In this document: piece by piece, positions 1 through 11,703 of the stretch
How the letters are laid out: each line of letters starts with the position of its first letter
How positions within the stretch are numbered: the first letter of the stretch is position 1
NCBI GenBank assembly: GCA_018340805.1
Contig: JACMZG010001913.1
Span: forward strand, 30,284,114-30,348,113
Origin: Microvelia longipes
Taxonomy: Eukaryota > Arthropoda > Insecta > Hemiptera > Veliidae
Length of the DNA: 64,000 bases
Reading direction: 5' to 3'
Position numbers and translations under genes: made by a program
Notes under the pieces: generated by a model
What the model saw: only the letters and a program-made list of their open reading frames with translations
Database searches by the model: none
Told to the model about the DNA's origin: nothing

Positions 1-904
1 TAATAAACTTACAAACCAACCATTTTATTTTACTTCTTCCTAATAAAACGTACAACAATCATTTTATGACAACAATATTTTGTTCGTCCTAATAAAATAT
101 ATACAAACCAATTGTATTATTACGACAATACTATTCTTCTCCTATCTAATCAATTATTTTATTATCGTAGTTACATTTATTGGCATGTTTGAGGCACTCG
201 CTGTAATGGTAATTAAACATACTTTTGCAATGGCAGTGACTCAATATATCTGTGAATCCTTACCTTATATAATTTTAATTCAAAATTTATTGTAGATATA
301 AAAAAAAATTAAATAAAATCGATGATAATTAATTATTTTAAATCGGTATCTCCCATTTAGTTAGTTTCATTGTAGAATATCGATGTTTTAACTGTATGGA
401 AAATTTTAAAGAGATTTAGCTTTAAATCTCTAATATATAAAAGCTCGTTAATAATGAGAAATTGCTTGGATAGGCAAACCTAGTCCTGCCTGCACTAAAT
501 TACGATTTAAATTTGAAATATTATCCCAGGTATTCAAAAGGTATAAATTATTTCCCCTCTTTGTGAATGTAAAGGTATACTAATCCAGATACCTATCAGT
601 GCTTAGTGTACTTGCTACCGGGGCTTAGTATATCCTAACTTGATATTGACACCTGCTCAGCTAAGTCCCTGTTTAAATACGTTTTAATTGTTTTTATTTA
701 AAATTAAATTAAAATGGATTAAAAGATTCGAATGACGTTTGAAGTTAATTTACTTTACTTATTTAGTTTTTCTTAGTAACACAAGTTTTTTAAAAGATTA
801 TATCGGAAACTGAGTACACAGAGTACCCTGAATCATTTCCTACCTTATCGAATTCGCAGCGCTCATAATGATAACTTCGCACCAACTTATTTCGTCCTCA
901 GAAT
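1..904. other. AT-rich DNA, no gene seen
   Basis: No coding similarity or repeat boundary was found. The one short open frame (80-295) encodes a hydrophobic, AT-driven peptide with no family signature. The last ~50 bases lead into a family B copy. Confidence 0.5.
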
Positions 905-1690
905 AAATAAATCAGGTACGGTATACCTCGTAACTATTCCTCATTTTATCGGATTCGCTACGCTCATCCTCCCTACTTCGGACTTTCTTCGCTCGTCCTC
1001 AGAATATACAAGTCGTTTAATTTATACGGCAACGCGTCTTCGGATTCGCTTTGCTTGAATTGAGTTTGTCAATTTATCCGTTCCATTCACAGCGGTCCCC
1101 AATCCACTCACTGACCACGCTTGATAAAGCTTAACTTTTATGATCCCCCAAAAATTGAGTTGGCATATTAAAAAGGAAACTTTGCGTACTTATTCATTAC
1201 GTAAATGTATACACTTGTATCAATTTTTATCTCAATATGATGACTCCGATTTTTTTTTAAAAAAAGGTACTCAAGTCATCTTATCAGAATTTATCTAATG
1301 CTGGTAATGAGATGAAACTCGGCACGAATGTTACTCTCATACATGGCTACAGGCGGGCATCATGTTTCCAATCTTTACATGATCACATCATTTTTTTGTG
1401 TTTTATGATTTTTCAAAAAATTTGCAGTCATTATTGCGGGTTAATGACGTCATAAAAATATTTTCTGGATAGAATTGCTAAGTTTTAACTCTCTAGCGTA
1501 AATAGAATGGAAGATATATTGTAACAGACACACACACACACACACACAACACACAGAGAAAACTTTGTGGAGACTAATCAGAATGCATTTAAAACACCTG
1601 AAATGGATAATTTCGGTTACTTCTTGGTTTTGGATGATTTTGCAAACGTAATACTATTTCTACAGGGTATAAATGAGGAAAAGTAAAAAA
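905..1690 (+). repeat. Family B dispersed repeat, near full length
   Basis: The copy opens with a GGTACGGTATACC-type palindrome and a block of TTCGGA/TTCGCT words. A core around 1426-1452 reads TTGCAGTCATTATTGCGGG followed by TTAATGACGTCAT, with the palindromic TGACGTCA at 1445-1452. A (CA)n tract lies at 1528-1548. The end has the signature seen in other copies, a TACTnTTTCT-like block followed by GGTATAAATGAGGAAAAGTA. The same order recurs at 18040, 20060 and 39768. No protein is encoded, so this is probably a non-autonomous element. Class and transposition mechanism are not determined. Confidence 0.7.
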
Positions 1691-1819
1691 AAACTAATTT
1701 ATTATAAAAAATCATTTCAAATTTACTAGCTCGTCCTTAGACAGAAAAATCAGATTTAAAATCCATCTATCTTAAGCCCGACACCGCTTAGCAAAAGTAA
1801 TTTAACGAAAACTATGGAT

Positions 1820-1995
1820 ATAATATATAAAGCCACATATATTTATATATTTATATTTTAATATTATATTTATATATATTATATTAATATATTATATATA
1901 ATATATATATATATATATTTATATATAATATTTTATATATAAATATATATAAATATTTATAAAAATTTATGTATATAAATTATATATATAGATAT
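1820..1995. repeat. (TA)n-rich array
   Basis: Interrupted TA and TATTTA runs with no unique sequence. The flanks (1691-1819 and 1996-2535) are AT-rich and hold nothing recognisable. Confidence 0.8.
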
Positions 1996-2535
1996 AAAGC
2001 CAAAATTTTTTAATTTATAATACTCGTCAAAAAACCAAAGTCGCAAAGACACGCTTTTTCTAGGGCAACCAAATTATTCAATACTCTGCCCTTAGAAAAT
2101 TAAAGAATTAAAAAGCCATCCAAAAAGAAGTTGACTTATGTGAGAGAGGGTCACTAGCAAAATAATTAGACATTAAAAACTTTTTATTTTATAGGTGTTA
2201 ATTTTATTTAATATCTCATTAATGTAATTTTATTTTATTTTATTATTTGTAGTATAAATTTAATTAGTTTTTTATTACTCGTAATAAAAATGTATTTTTA
2301 AATTTTATATTTTTTTATATATTATATTCTCTTACTATTAATAGTTTTGAGATCAAATAAAAAATATCTAATAAAATAAATAATAACAACTTATTTAATA
2401 ACATAATCATAATCTTAACTTAAACAAATATAATAAGTTCCTAAAAGAATATACATAAAGTCGTAATAAATTAGTAAAGTAAGCGCTTCCAGCTTCAAGC
2501 ATTCTGCTTATCACGTAAGCACAAAAAAACATAAA

Positions 2536-3861
2536 AATTCTGGCGCGGGTGGTCGCATGTCGGCGAATTTCCTTTGGATGCGTGTTTTCCGTGCTTTTTA
2601 CATTCAATAAGTTTACAACTACAAATAAATAATTTCCGGCGCGGTGCCGCCCGGTTGGGCGAATTCATTTAAATGCTTGTTTCCGTGCTAAACAACCCAT
2701 TTCTTGCTTAAGGTTCTGGTTCATGCTTTAGAACCTAAGCAGTTTACAATTGTCAAGCACTGCTCGTAACTCATTTTGTCTGTATTTTCCAAAGGAAATG
2801 CGCATAATCATCCAGTTGTTTGTACAAAACCATGCCTCAATTAGAAGTACGCACTATTATTTGCACTAGTTTAAAGCTTAGTTACTTTATCTTTAAGCTT
2901 AGTCAGTTATCTTAAAGGTTTTAGCGCATTTCCTTTGGAAAATACAGACAAATGAGTTACGAGCAGTGCTTGACAATTGAGTAACTGCTTAGGTTCTAAA
3001 AGCATGAACCAGAACCTTAAGCAAGAATGGGTTGTTTAGCACGGAACAAGCATTCTAAAATGAAATTCGCCCGACAGCGGACCACCGCGCCGGAATTATT
3101 ATTTAGTAGTTGTAAACTTATATAATGTAAAAAGCACGGAAACACGCATCCAAAGGAAATTCGCCCGACATGCGGACCACCGCGCCCAGAATTATTTTTC
3201 TAGTTGTAAACTTATATTAGGTAAAAAAACGATAAAAAATTATAGACCCTTCCAGGATGTGAACCCCAGGTACTCTGGTTTGAGTGGTCGTATTGACTCC
3301 GGACCACTGCATTCAACTCAGAGGCCCAAAAAACATTGAAAACGACACCCTACTCGAAATTTAATTTTCAACGCCCGTAATTTTGGTTTTCTATAATTTT
3401 TGTGGTTTTTTCGACTTTTTGGTAACTTAAAGTGGTCGTATCGACTTCGGACGGTTTCATTCGATTCAGCGCCCAAAATTACATAGAAAACGACACCCTA
3501 CTCGAAATTTATTTTTTATCGACCTAAATTTTGGTTTTGGGTAATTTACAATGGTTTTTTTTTTTTTTTTGTCACTTAGAGTGGTCGTATCGACTTCGGA
3601 CCGGTTTCATTCGATTTTAGCATCTCAAAAAACATAAATGATGACCTTTTTTCGCGGCAAAAAATATTAATCCTGAATTATGCCGAATTTTTGAAAATTT
3701 CGCTGACTCAGCAAACCGGGTTAATGACGTCACAAAAACCTGGTTTTCAATAGGGTTCGTGTCCTCCCGAAGGTTGATTTTTTCACAAAGTTGATTACAA
3801 AATATTAATCCGTTCGAAAGATAGAGTGTTACAGAAAGTGTCTAGAAATAACATATGTATA

Positions 3862-3894
<33 letters not shown>

Positions 3895-3914
3895 AATATA
3901 TATATATATATATG

Positions 3915-3955
<41 letters not shown>

Positions 3956-4104
3956 AAATATATATTATTATATATATATATAATATATATATCTATATAT
4001 ATATATATATATATATATTTAATATATATTATATATATATAAAGTCTCGCGAAACTTATTTTTTCGTCATTAGCCTCTGAAAACGGATTTGTGTCGTGGT
4101 CCGA
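2536..4104 (+). repeat. Family A foldback repeat, copy 1, 3' truncated
   Basis: The head is a near-palindrome. The left arm has two GC-rich blocks (TGGCGCGG..GTCGGCGAATTTCCTTTGG near 2540 and its variant near 2636) and a stretch containing CAAGCACTGCTCGTAACTC. These return in reverse complement between about 2930 and 3195. The tail (3240-3640) has three related units marked by TGGTCGTAT..GACT. Then come a CGCTGACTCAGCA motif (3701-3713), TGACGTCA (3725-3732), the words CGTTCGAAAGATAGAGTGTT, a (TA)n array (3855-4041) and AAGTCTCGCG. The copy breaks at GTGGTCCGA, where the tRNA-like terminus of complete copies would continue, and joins unrelated Penelope-type sequence. Confidence 0.8.
3855..4041. 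repeat. (TA)n array inside family A
   Basis: This lies between AGTGTCTAGAAA and AAGTCTCGCG. Every long family A copy has an array at this place. Confidence 0.85.
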
Positions 4105-4385
4105 CCTGAAGATTTAAGGTCTTCAGGTGGTGACCGCGTCAATGTAGATGAAATCCGACGTTTCGCTTCCACTGTAAAGAGGCATCATCAAGGATGTAGG
4201 ACATCATGGATATAAACACAATGCTCTACAAAACTGAACTGAAGATGAAGAAAACTACAAAACATTGTGTTTGTATCCATGATGTCCTACATCCCTGAAT
4301 ATGCCTCCCACAGTGGAACGTCGGATTCTTTATTCTACATTGACGCAGTCACGACCGGATGACCTAAATCTTCATGACAATAACC
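4105..4385. repeat. Inverted pair of Penelope-type terminal segments
   Basis: Two arms of about 115 bases, in opposite orientation, flank a ~36-base spacer. Both carry GACGCnGTCAnnACC, CATTGACGC, CCGACGTT and a block that reads as a hammerhead-like core, followed by a shared GATGTAGGACATCATGGATA. Arm identity is high but not complete. I infer terminal segments of a Penelope-like retroelement joined head to head, or a small foldback derivative. Confidence 0.55.
4155..4193 (-). ncRNA. Hammerhead-ribozyme-like motif
   Basis: On the minus strand the order is TTGATGA, a stem II candidate, then GCGAAACGTCGG. This resembles the CUGAUGA - helix II - GAAA arrangement of hammerhead ribozymes known from Penelope-like elements. 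The first core box is CTTGATGA rather than CTGATGA, so activity is uncertain. A second, weaker version lies on the plus strand at 4293-4324 (CTGAATATGCC..GGAACGTCGG). Confidence 0.4.
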
Positions 4386-4389
4386 GCGG

Positions 4390-4968
4390 AAGCCTACGCA
4401 GTTTATAACATTAGTTTCTCTTAGCCTTATTTTGGATACTCTACTACATAACATTACTTTGTATGCGACATATGAGGTACTCTAAAACATTACATAAATT
4501 TGTGTAAGACTTGAATATGGTTCTCTAAAACATTAATAAAGTTTCTGTGAGACTTATATGTAGTATTAACGTTTGCCTATGATAAAAACATATATTTATC
4601 AAATAAAATAATACTATAATAAATAATAATAAAAAATATAAAAAATAATACATGCATTGCAATAATATCATGAAAATCTTTCTCAGATTTTAGATAGGAT
4701 ATTCCATTTCACATAGATGTGAGTGGGAAGTGTCACTTCTTTTCCCCTAATACAATGTCTTAAAGGCAACACTCTACAATTCTATGGTATAACATCCAGT
4801 GTTTTAGAGACGAAGAAAAGTATTTTTATACCACAAGACACCTTTTTACCAATTCTATTGTTTTTGGTTGTAGCAAGTGCTCTTTTCTATCTTCAATTTT
4901 GAAAAGTGAGTCGAGCTTTTCTTAAGGCAAAGAAATCTAGAAAAAGATTTAGAATAGTAAAAAAACGG

Positions 4969-4970
<2 letters not shown>
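4390..4970. other. No feature seen
   Basis: AT-rich sequence with short local duplications (CTCTAAAACATTA twice near 4490 and 4523). No coding or element signature. Confidence 0.5.
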
Positions 4971-5046
<76 letters not shown>

Positions 5047-5056
5047 ATATATATAC
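4971..5056. repeat. (TA)n array
   Basis: Pure and interrupted TA. It sits at the edge of the Penelope-type terminal sequence that continues at 5057. Confidence 0.85.
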
Positions 5057-5740
5057 TTACGAAAATGAATCAGGATAAGGCTTATAAAAACACACTCACT
5101 TCTCTCGTGCCAACGTTTCGAGCATGGACATCTTAGAATAATACTATATATAGAATGAGCACTACTGATAACACGAAAGCCGGTTCACTGGTGCAACTAA
5201 AGTAATGCTGCCACCCTTACAATATACAATTTTCTAAAAAAAGTTGGCAATACTTCCGGTTGCTGAATTATTATGTTCTATTATTAATTAAATGATTGAT
5301 TATTCATAAAATACTAATATAAATATCGGTGCATTACAATATTTTATGCATTTTAAATTGTAGTTTAACGTATTTATTAAAATTATATAAAAAGTAGTCC
5401 TCGTCAACTAAATGTAGATTCTTGTATTTCGCCACCCTTTTGCCATCTAAGACCAGTTTTATTAAATACTCAGCAGGTGTTTTAAGTTATTATATTTGTT
5501 CTTTACGATCTTTCTTCATTAATAGATATTTATAACACATATTTAAAATAATGTTTTGTTGTCATTGGGCAGCATTACTTAGTTCACCAGTCTACCGGCT
5601 TTCGTGTTATCAGTGGAATTACATTGTGTTTACGGTCCTGGGCTCCTTCTATATATAGTATTATTCTAAGATGGACATGCTCTTCATCAGGGCAACAGAG
5701 AACTACGTTAAGCGTATAGTCATAAAAATAAAAAATTACA
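5057..5740 (-). mobile_element. Penelope-type 3' terminal region, split by another transposon
   Basis: Read on the minus strand, sequence above 5671 gives GCCCTGATGAAGAGC and sequence below 5131 gives GCTCGAAACGTTGGC. If the 539-base element between them and one target copy are removed, the two halves form a hammerhead-like layout: CTGATGA, a stem II of GAGCAT/ATGCTC with a GTCC loop, then GAAAC. This is the kind of ribozyme reported near the ends of GIY-YIG Penelope-like elements. No coding part of this copy is recognised nearby. Confidence 0.55.
5132..5670. mobile_element. Non-autonomous TIR transposon with 8-bp target duplication
   Basis: The ends are perfect inverted repeats for 24 bases, starting CTTAGAATAATACTATATAT. 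Similarity continues inward over the ACTGATAACACGAAAGCCGG block found at both ends. The flanks are identical octamers, ATGGACAT at 5124-5131 and at 5671-5678. An 8-bp duplication fits hAT, P and Merlin superfamilies, and the TIR does not decide among them. The interior (5200-5580) is AT-rich and non-coding. Confidence 0.75.
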
Positions 5741-5852
5741 ATAAAAGTAAACTTAAATAAAAGCACATTTAAAACAAGGCATAAAATGTAAAATTTTCAT
5801 TTCATGCCTTGTTTAAAATGTCTTTTATTTAAGTTTACTTTATTGTAATATA
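5737..5852. repeat. Near-perfect palindrome
   Basis: Arms of about 50 bases around 5737-5788 and 5801-5852 contain AAGTAAACTTAAATAAAAG and AACAAGGCAT in opposite orientation, with a ~12-base centre. It directly abuts the Penelope-type terminal sequence, so it may be its 3' UTR duplicated in inverted orientation. Confidence 0.7.
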
Positions 5853-5905
5853 TATAAATATATAATATATATATATATATAATATATATAATATAATATA
5901 TATAC

Positions 5906-6530
5906 TTAATTATCATAAAAATATATAAAAGGGTTATCGTTTTTATAAACTGAAATCAAATCTTGATTTACTTTTTCTGTTGGTGAAGTAGGATTGCACA
6001 AGGAGTAGGAATTAGCTGGACATTTATTTTCTCTTAGTCGGTGGATGATCGTGGGCTGCCATGCAGCGTCAAAATAAATGCCCTTCAATGACTCAGTGAT
6101 ATCAATGCGACATGCATTAATTTCCTAAATTAGCTTCAAGAAAGGTTTTTAGTTCCATTATGGTGTCGGTGGTGCTGGTTTATGCTAAAACCAAATTGGC
6201 AATTGCTAAAGATCGTTGAAATGAAGATAGGCATAATTCGGTCTATCATCAAACGTTCAATAATTTAGCTAAAGTCGAAAGTAAGCTTATTGGTCTGTAT
6301 TAGCATGCATTTTTAAGGTGAGATCGACCTGGTTTTTCTATCATAAATTATTTTTGAAGTTTTCCAACAAGTGGGAAATATAGCTCTCTTTAGGCATTCA
6401 TTAAAGATGGCAGTAAAAAGGATTGGTAAAATTTCAAAAGTTTTTTTTTCAAGTATGAAAGTATGAAAAGTTTTTCAAAGTAATGCTGCCGTCTTCACCT
6501 GAAGGCTTTATTAAGAGCGGCTTTTGTAAA
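5906..6530 (-). pseudogene. Decayed non-LTR retrotransposon reverse transcriptase
   Basis: Translating the minus strand in all frames from 6530 down to 5906 gives pieces in the right order for a LINE reverse transcriptase. They are a SGEDGS segment (like the usual SPGxDG block), then FNECLKRAIFPTCWKTSKII (the FPxxWK block), then LIERLMIDRIMPIF and CQFGF, then a degraded block near KGIYFDAAWQPTIIHRLREN followed by KCPANSYSLC. Stops and frameshifts separate these, so the gene is dead. The CP-N-Y segment and the aromatic pair before it resemble R1/LOA/Jockey-type elements; the clade is a guess. The catalytic YxDD region was not found and would lie beyond 5906, where a TA array begins. Confidence 0.65.
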
Positions 6531-7757
6531 CAATGTATGTTGGTGTATTGTGTTATATGTGTATGTATGTATGTGTATGTATATATACATATATTTCAAA
6601 CCCTGTATTAATTTAAATTAATTTATACTAGTTTATTTTCAAAATTATAAGCATTTTAAAAACATTGAAATTACGATAATCTATTAGAAGTTAAAAAAAA
6701 TAAATAAATAAATAAAATTTAGTTTAAAATATTAAATTCATCAAAACTAAAATGATAAATAATGATAAGCAGAAGATTGCTACGAAAAAAAGAAAAGATT
6801 TCAATTAAAGAAAGAAAAAAAATAAAAAGAATCATAATTATTCTGAACCAAATGCTACAACTAAAATAAGATAAAGGTCGNNNNNNNNNNTTATATTCTT
6901 TTTAAAATTCTTCTAAAAAATGTCTTTTCTTGACAAAATATTTTTGAAACAAGTATTTCTTTCTTTTTTTATTTAATCTCAACTACAACATATTGTTTAA
7001 CATAATTTAACATATTGTAAATAAATTGTTTCTAAGATATTTATTATTTGGTTATTTTTAACGATAGTTTACATTTATTTTATTCTTTAAACTTGATGTT
7101 TTTTTCCTCAAATAATTTATGTAAAACTAATATTTTCTGTTGTAAATTTATTTTTTATTCTTGTGAAGCAATTGATTCCTAACTTAAGTTTTACAAACTT
7201 TAGTTAACCTAAGTTATTTCTAACTTTAGTTAAAATAAACTTTAACTGTTTTTTAAATAACTTTTGATAAATCTATTATTTGTTGTTTAATTTTATTTAT
7301 TATAATATTTTATTAATTTAACATTTTAAGAATCTTATTATTTATAAACCTGTAAGTAACAGGCTCTAAAAAAGTATTTTGAATGTTGTTTGCTCTTGGT
7401 TAGAGCAAATAACATTCATATTATCTTCTTAATAATTTTATTAAAAAAAGATGTTAGTAGCAATATAACATGTAAAAATTTGGTACGTGGCATCCGATTT
7501 CTATTTTGAAATTCGCAAATATTTGAATATTTGGATAAATTGATTTTGATTCTATTGACGAATTCTGAATGTTGAAAACATAATAAAATACATATCGTTT
7601 AGGTATGGTGCTTAAGTAAGTAGTTGTACTTTTTACTTTAAGTAAAATAAAGCAATGTAGTACTTTATTTTAGTTATCATATTTTACTTTATTTAAGTAT
7701 GTCTTTATGTGTGGTCTCTGACTTTTTAATGTATTCACATTAAATATTATAATAAAA
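6531..7757. other. AT-rich DNA with assembly gap, no gene seen
   Basis: Positions 6881-6890 are N, a placeholder gap of unknown true size. The remainder is low-complexity A/T sequence. I see no coding signal. Confidence 0.6.
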
Positions 7758-8135
7758 AATCTGGTACAAAATACCTGGGAATTTTTTCTAACAAAATAAG
7801 ATTTGCTTTGCTCATCTTATTTACTTCAGAATTGGAATTTTATTAAGGTCTTTGAAAATAATTAAATATTATTTTTCGGATAGGACAACTAGACCTAAAG
7901 ATTAATTTTTGTATGAAGTTTCTGCACCATAGCATGAATATAGTGTGTCGAAATGATAGCAGACACAAACAGCTCCCTTCCCATTGCTGTGTGTGAGGGG
8001 GTGGGGTCCCTTCCCCCTCACACACACATACAGATAGACAACTTAATGAAAATCGCTCAGGAGGTCGTCTAAAAGGATAATTTTGGTGATCAATAGATTT
8101 AGGGATATTATCAGAAACACAATACTTTTCCTTCA
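7758..8135 (+). repeat. Family B repeat, diverged
   Basis: The head is TCTGGTACAAAATACCTGGGAA followed by TTTGCTTTGCTCAT, the family B opening. The 3' part has GATAGCAGACACA, ACAGATAGACAACTT, GCTCAGGAGGTCGTCTAAAA, GGATAATTTTGGTG and CACAATACTTTTCCTT. The CA tract has become a hairpin at 7988-8026, with TGTGTGTGAGGGGG facing CCCCCTCACACACA. Confidence 0.6.
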
Positions 8136-8720
8136 TATCTATTATTATTCAATCTTTATTATTCTTATTATTATTTATATCTTTTATTATCTTTATTATC
8201 TTATTATTATTTATTATTCTTATTATTATCTTTATTATTCTTATTATATTTATTATTTTTATTCTTATCTTATTATTAGTTATAAATTCCTAATTTAATA
8301 GTATTTATTATATATAGTATAGTTTTAGTATTAGTTCTAGTATAATAATCTAATGTACTGCTAATAGCGCTGTAATGGTGTACTACTAGCAGGATACAAT
8401 AATAATAATAATAATATCATGATAGTATTAGTCTGTGTATTGTGTAGTTAAGAAGTATACATAAATGAACTCCAGAAAGAACCTCATTGAGGAGCCATGG
8501 CTTAGAGCCTAACGGCACAAATGAAAATTTAAAAATAATTATATATATATAAAATGTAAAAAAAAAAACAAAAAATATTTGTGCTAATAAATGGTTTATT
8601 TATTTATTTATTATTCTTATTATTATTTATTATTCTTATTCTTATCATTATATTTTTATTATTATTATTCTATCATATCTATTATCATATCTATATTATT
8701 ATATGGTATAAATGAGAAAA
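8136..8720. repeat. (ATT)n/(TCTTATTAT)n low-complexity blocks
   Basis: Imperfect TTATTATTCTTATTA arrays at 8136-8300 and 8596-8700 flank a short non-repetitive stretch. That stretch ends in GTGCTAATAAATGG plus TTTATTTATTTATT at about 8580-8612, which looks like a retroposon 3' end, though no body is recognised. Confidence 0.6.
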
Positions 8721-9229
8721 AGTAAAAATATAATATTAATTGTTTAGTCGTAGAATTTTTATAAAAAAAACTTGTATTTCAAATAAATATACCGTGTTTT
8801 CCTCATAGTAGGAAAATATGTAAGCAAAACCCTTGACCTTTTGACTTTCAAATAAATGTTTTATTAGTAATTTCTTAGGAGAGAACTTAATTAAGAAGTA
8901 GAGACTGAATACAATGTTGAGCATTTACTTCAGTTTCTACTCAGGAGTGGTTGGATAGTCTGTTTTTCTTATTATTGACATTTTGAACTTATGAATAAAC
9001 GAATCTTTTATTTTACTGATTTTTTAAAATCAGTAGTCGTTCTGACCTGGTGTTTCAATAGGGATGCTTTTTTTATGACTTTTATTTACAAAATAAAGCA
9101 AAATGATACTTACAACTCATAAGCCTACTCCTGGGTCCGTGGGTTGGACCGTCAGGAGGCAATAGAGATTTTTTCGCAATAAGTATTATTTTTTTTTACC
9201 AAGTTTCATTTAATTATTTTTGCAGTCAT
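8721..9229. other. No feature seen
   Basis: AT-rich. A GGTATAAATGAGAAAAAGTAAA word at 8705-8726 matches the family B 3' end and may be a stub. Confidence 0.45.
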
Positions 9230-9545
9230 GAAGTTTCGCAAAACGTATGTTTTCGTGATTAAAAACTTCTGAGACCGAATTCTGACACACACTCGTGACT
9301 GATTCCAGCCATGCCGCTCACCTCGTTAGTGATTTTTTCCAAAGTAAATTCGCTAAAAAGAAACACCACTAAATCGGATTTAATTCAAAATCAAACTAAA
9401 GGTTGATTTTCGTACTAAGTTTCATGTCTCTAAGATTAAAACCTTGAAACCAACGATGAAAAAACCCACGCACACACATATACAGACACATATCTTATGC
9501 TACAAAAACCCACACTAGAAGTCCTAAAAACCCTTAATCATGTGC
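9230..9545 (+). repeat. Old fragments of family A terminus and family B
   Basis: 9232-9362 matches the end of family A in diverged form: AAGTTTCGCAAAACG, CTTCTGAGACCGAATTC, then GTTAGTGATTTTTTCCAAAG and AAATTCGCTAAAA. 9403-9540 (GTTGATTTTCGTACTAAGTT, CACACACATATACAGACACA) resembles the middle of family B. Both are too eroded for exact borders. Confidence 0.5.
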
Positions 9546-11189
9546 AAAATAAAATTTATAAATTTAAACCAAAAATTGTTTAATGAAATTAAACTTGTCT
9601 AAATGAAGTTACAAATAAATGTTTATTTTAATTAAATTATTTATTTAACAAAAAATATTAAAGAAAAACACTTTTCTTTGGTTGTTCAGAGTTGTATAAA
9701 TTAGTCAAGGCTAAGTTGTGTCGGAAAAATCAAGGAAGTGAAGTTAAATCTTTTTCTCTCAAAAAAGTCCACATTAGAGGTTTTACAAACACCTATAATA
9801 AATAATTCAGGTGAAACTCTTTGGAAATTTAATGAACACAATACTTTTCCTATATCCCACTGTATCAATAAGGGAAAGTACAATATGTAAACCTATAATA
9901 CATTTACATCCAACTCAATATTAGATCACGCATTAGCTCTAAGCACATAAAATCATATTCATTTAATATAGTTATTAAATTACATCTACCTTGACTGTAT
10001 TGTACTGGACAATGTAATATTCTTTTTTAACAAGCTTAACATAAATCTTATATTCAAGAATTATATTTTACTCTCCATATTCTCCTCATCCTTATCTTGG
10101 CATAAAAATATATCCTTATAGAAATCAGATATCGATGAAAATATAAAAAAAAATGTATCGGTAAATTTTTTCTCTTTTGTCAGCAATTTTATATATAATC
10201 CTTAAGGGAATATTGGTATTACTAACCTTAATTGAAATGTATTTTCGTAATATGTTTATTCGCTAAAAGACTTGTTAGTATCTACAGCGCATGTCCATCT
10301 ATTTTATTACCCATTTTCTTGCATAGTTGTATTTTATCCTCTAATTGGTCAAGATCGACATGGTTCAGCTAGCGATTTTTTTATGCGCTCTTCTAATTTT
10401 AACGGTTGTAATTCTAGTATGTTTTATTATTTATTTGTATCATATTGAAGCTGTAACTAATACCACTGATCATAGCTTCTTTGACCGATTTCATCATTTA
10501 ATTAATAATATTGAGTTTTAATCGGTTACCATGTATTCGTTTGTTTGTGGAATAATCGCATTATCTTTTCAAATTATGTCGGCCCAGTCAAGGCATTTTC
10601 AAGTTAATGGTAAGATGTTTTCATACATTATATATACCTTCTTTTTTGACTTTTTTTAATTTCATGCATGGAAACGGGAATGAATTTGGTTCATTTAGGT
10701 TTGCGAAACATTTATGACGTCATTAACCCCAATTATATGACTTAACCGCAATTTTAAATTGTGTAAATAATGTGTCTTATTTCAATGTTTTTTGCATTGC
10801 AAAAACACATATTTTTGCATGCAACTGTTTTTGTTAAACATGTAATGTTTTTGACAAACATTTTGAAAAACCGCAGACCTACGACCAGAGACCAAAGATC
10901 CCTGTTTGTTCTACATTTTAGCCGATTGTTCTGTGCTGATTTTACCAGACAAGAAGTTGCTGGGTTGACTGACTAAAAAGAAATTTTAAATGTTATGAGT
11001 GATTTAAAGAACAATACATCTCTTGGAACAAAATCGACTAAAAAAGAAGCCACTAGAGGACTTTATCTGGTAACAAGTGAACCTTTACTTAGTCACTGGT
11101 AACATGTGAGTAAGTAACCTTCTTTACCCCAATAAAAAAAATATGCTACATTACCTTCTCAAAAACCAAAATTAATCAGCCTCAAAACA
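9546..11189. other. No gene seen
   Basis: AT-rich. A reversed family B scrap at about 10700-10745 keeps TTTATGACGTCATTAACCCC, with TGACGTCA at 10715-10722. Short open frames here (9701-9883 minus, 10770-10976 plus) have no family features. Confidence 0.45.
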
Positions 11190-11680
11190 AAGATTTGATC
11201 ATTCACTGCTGTAATTGAGATATTTATCCACTAAATATCCTCTGCCAGTGTAATTATATAATTAGTAAAGTAGGCAATAATCAAGACAAAACCATTTACT
11301 TAGGAATTATGCTAGATTTTAGATAGGAATTGAATTTATATTACATTACTTACATCCCACAATACCTGATTGCTAAACACAGAACATTTACTTATTTTTT
11401 AAAAATTTACTTATTGAGAGATATTTGAGAATTGAAAATACTTATTCTTAAGCATTTTATATTGTATTAGCACTGGTTCAGTCTAATACAATATGGTATC
11501 ATTGCCTGGTGTGTGTACCACTACACTACAACCAATAGACGTTATGCGCAGAACCATTATTAAAATTGTACTTAAAAAAACCTAGTGACTATCACTGAAT
11601 AGAGACAATCACTGAATTTTCCGTTTTTAATAGCAACTAAACTTGTATGAATTGATCACTTAAAGCGACCAAATATTCTT
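11190..11680 (+). pseudogene. Decayed non-LTR retrotransposon reverse transcriptase, C-terminal part
   Basis: With frame changes the plus strand reads, in order: a KDLIIHCC segment followed by a Cys-containing stretch, then KTIYLGIMLDFR (the KYLGIxxD block that ends the LINE palm/thumb), then IAKHRTFTYFLKIYLL, then LIQYGIIAWCVYHYTT (the SxxxYGIxxWG block). Stops occur within and between these. The blocks and their spacing are those of the reverse transcriptase C-terminus in CR1/Jockey-like LINEs. No 3' tail is recognised because family A copy 2 begins close by at 11704. Confidence 0.65.
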
Positions 11681-11703
11681 ATTAACCAAATTCTTATTTG
11701 TCG

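Noticed and set aside
4906..5136. Open frames rich in YIYIYI (also at 19270, 23128, 32031, 39442, 42781, 49650-49973, 54097)
   Set aside because: They are translations of (TA)n arrays on one or both strands, with no conserved flanking protein.
6881..6890. Run of ten N
   Set aside because: An assembly gap, not a biological feature.
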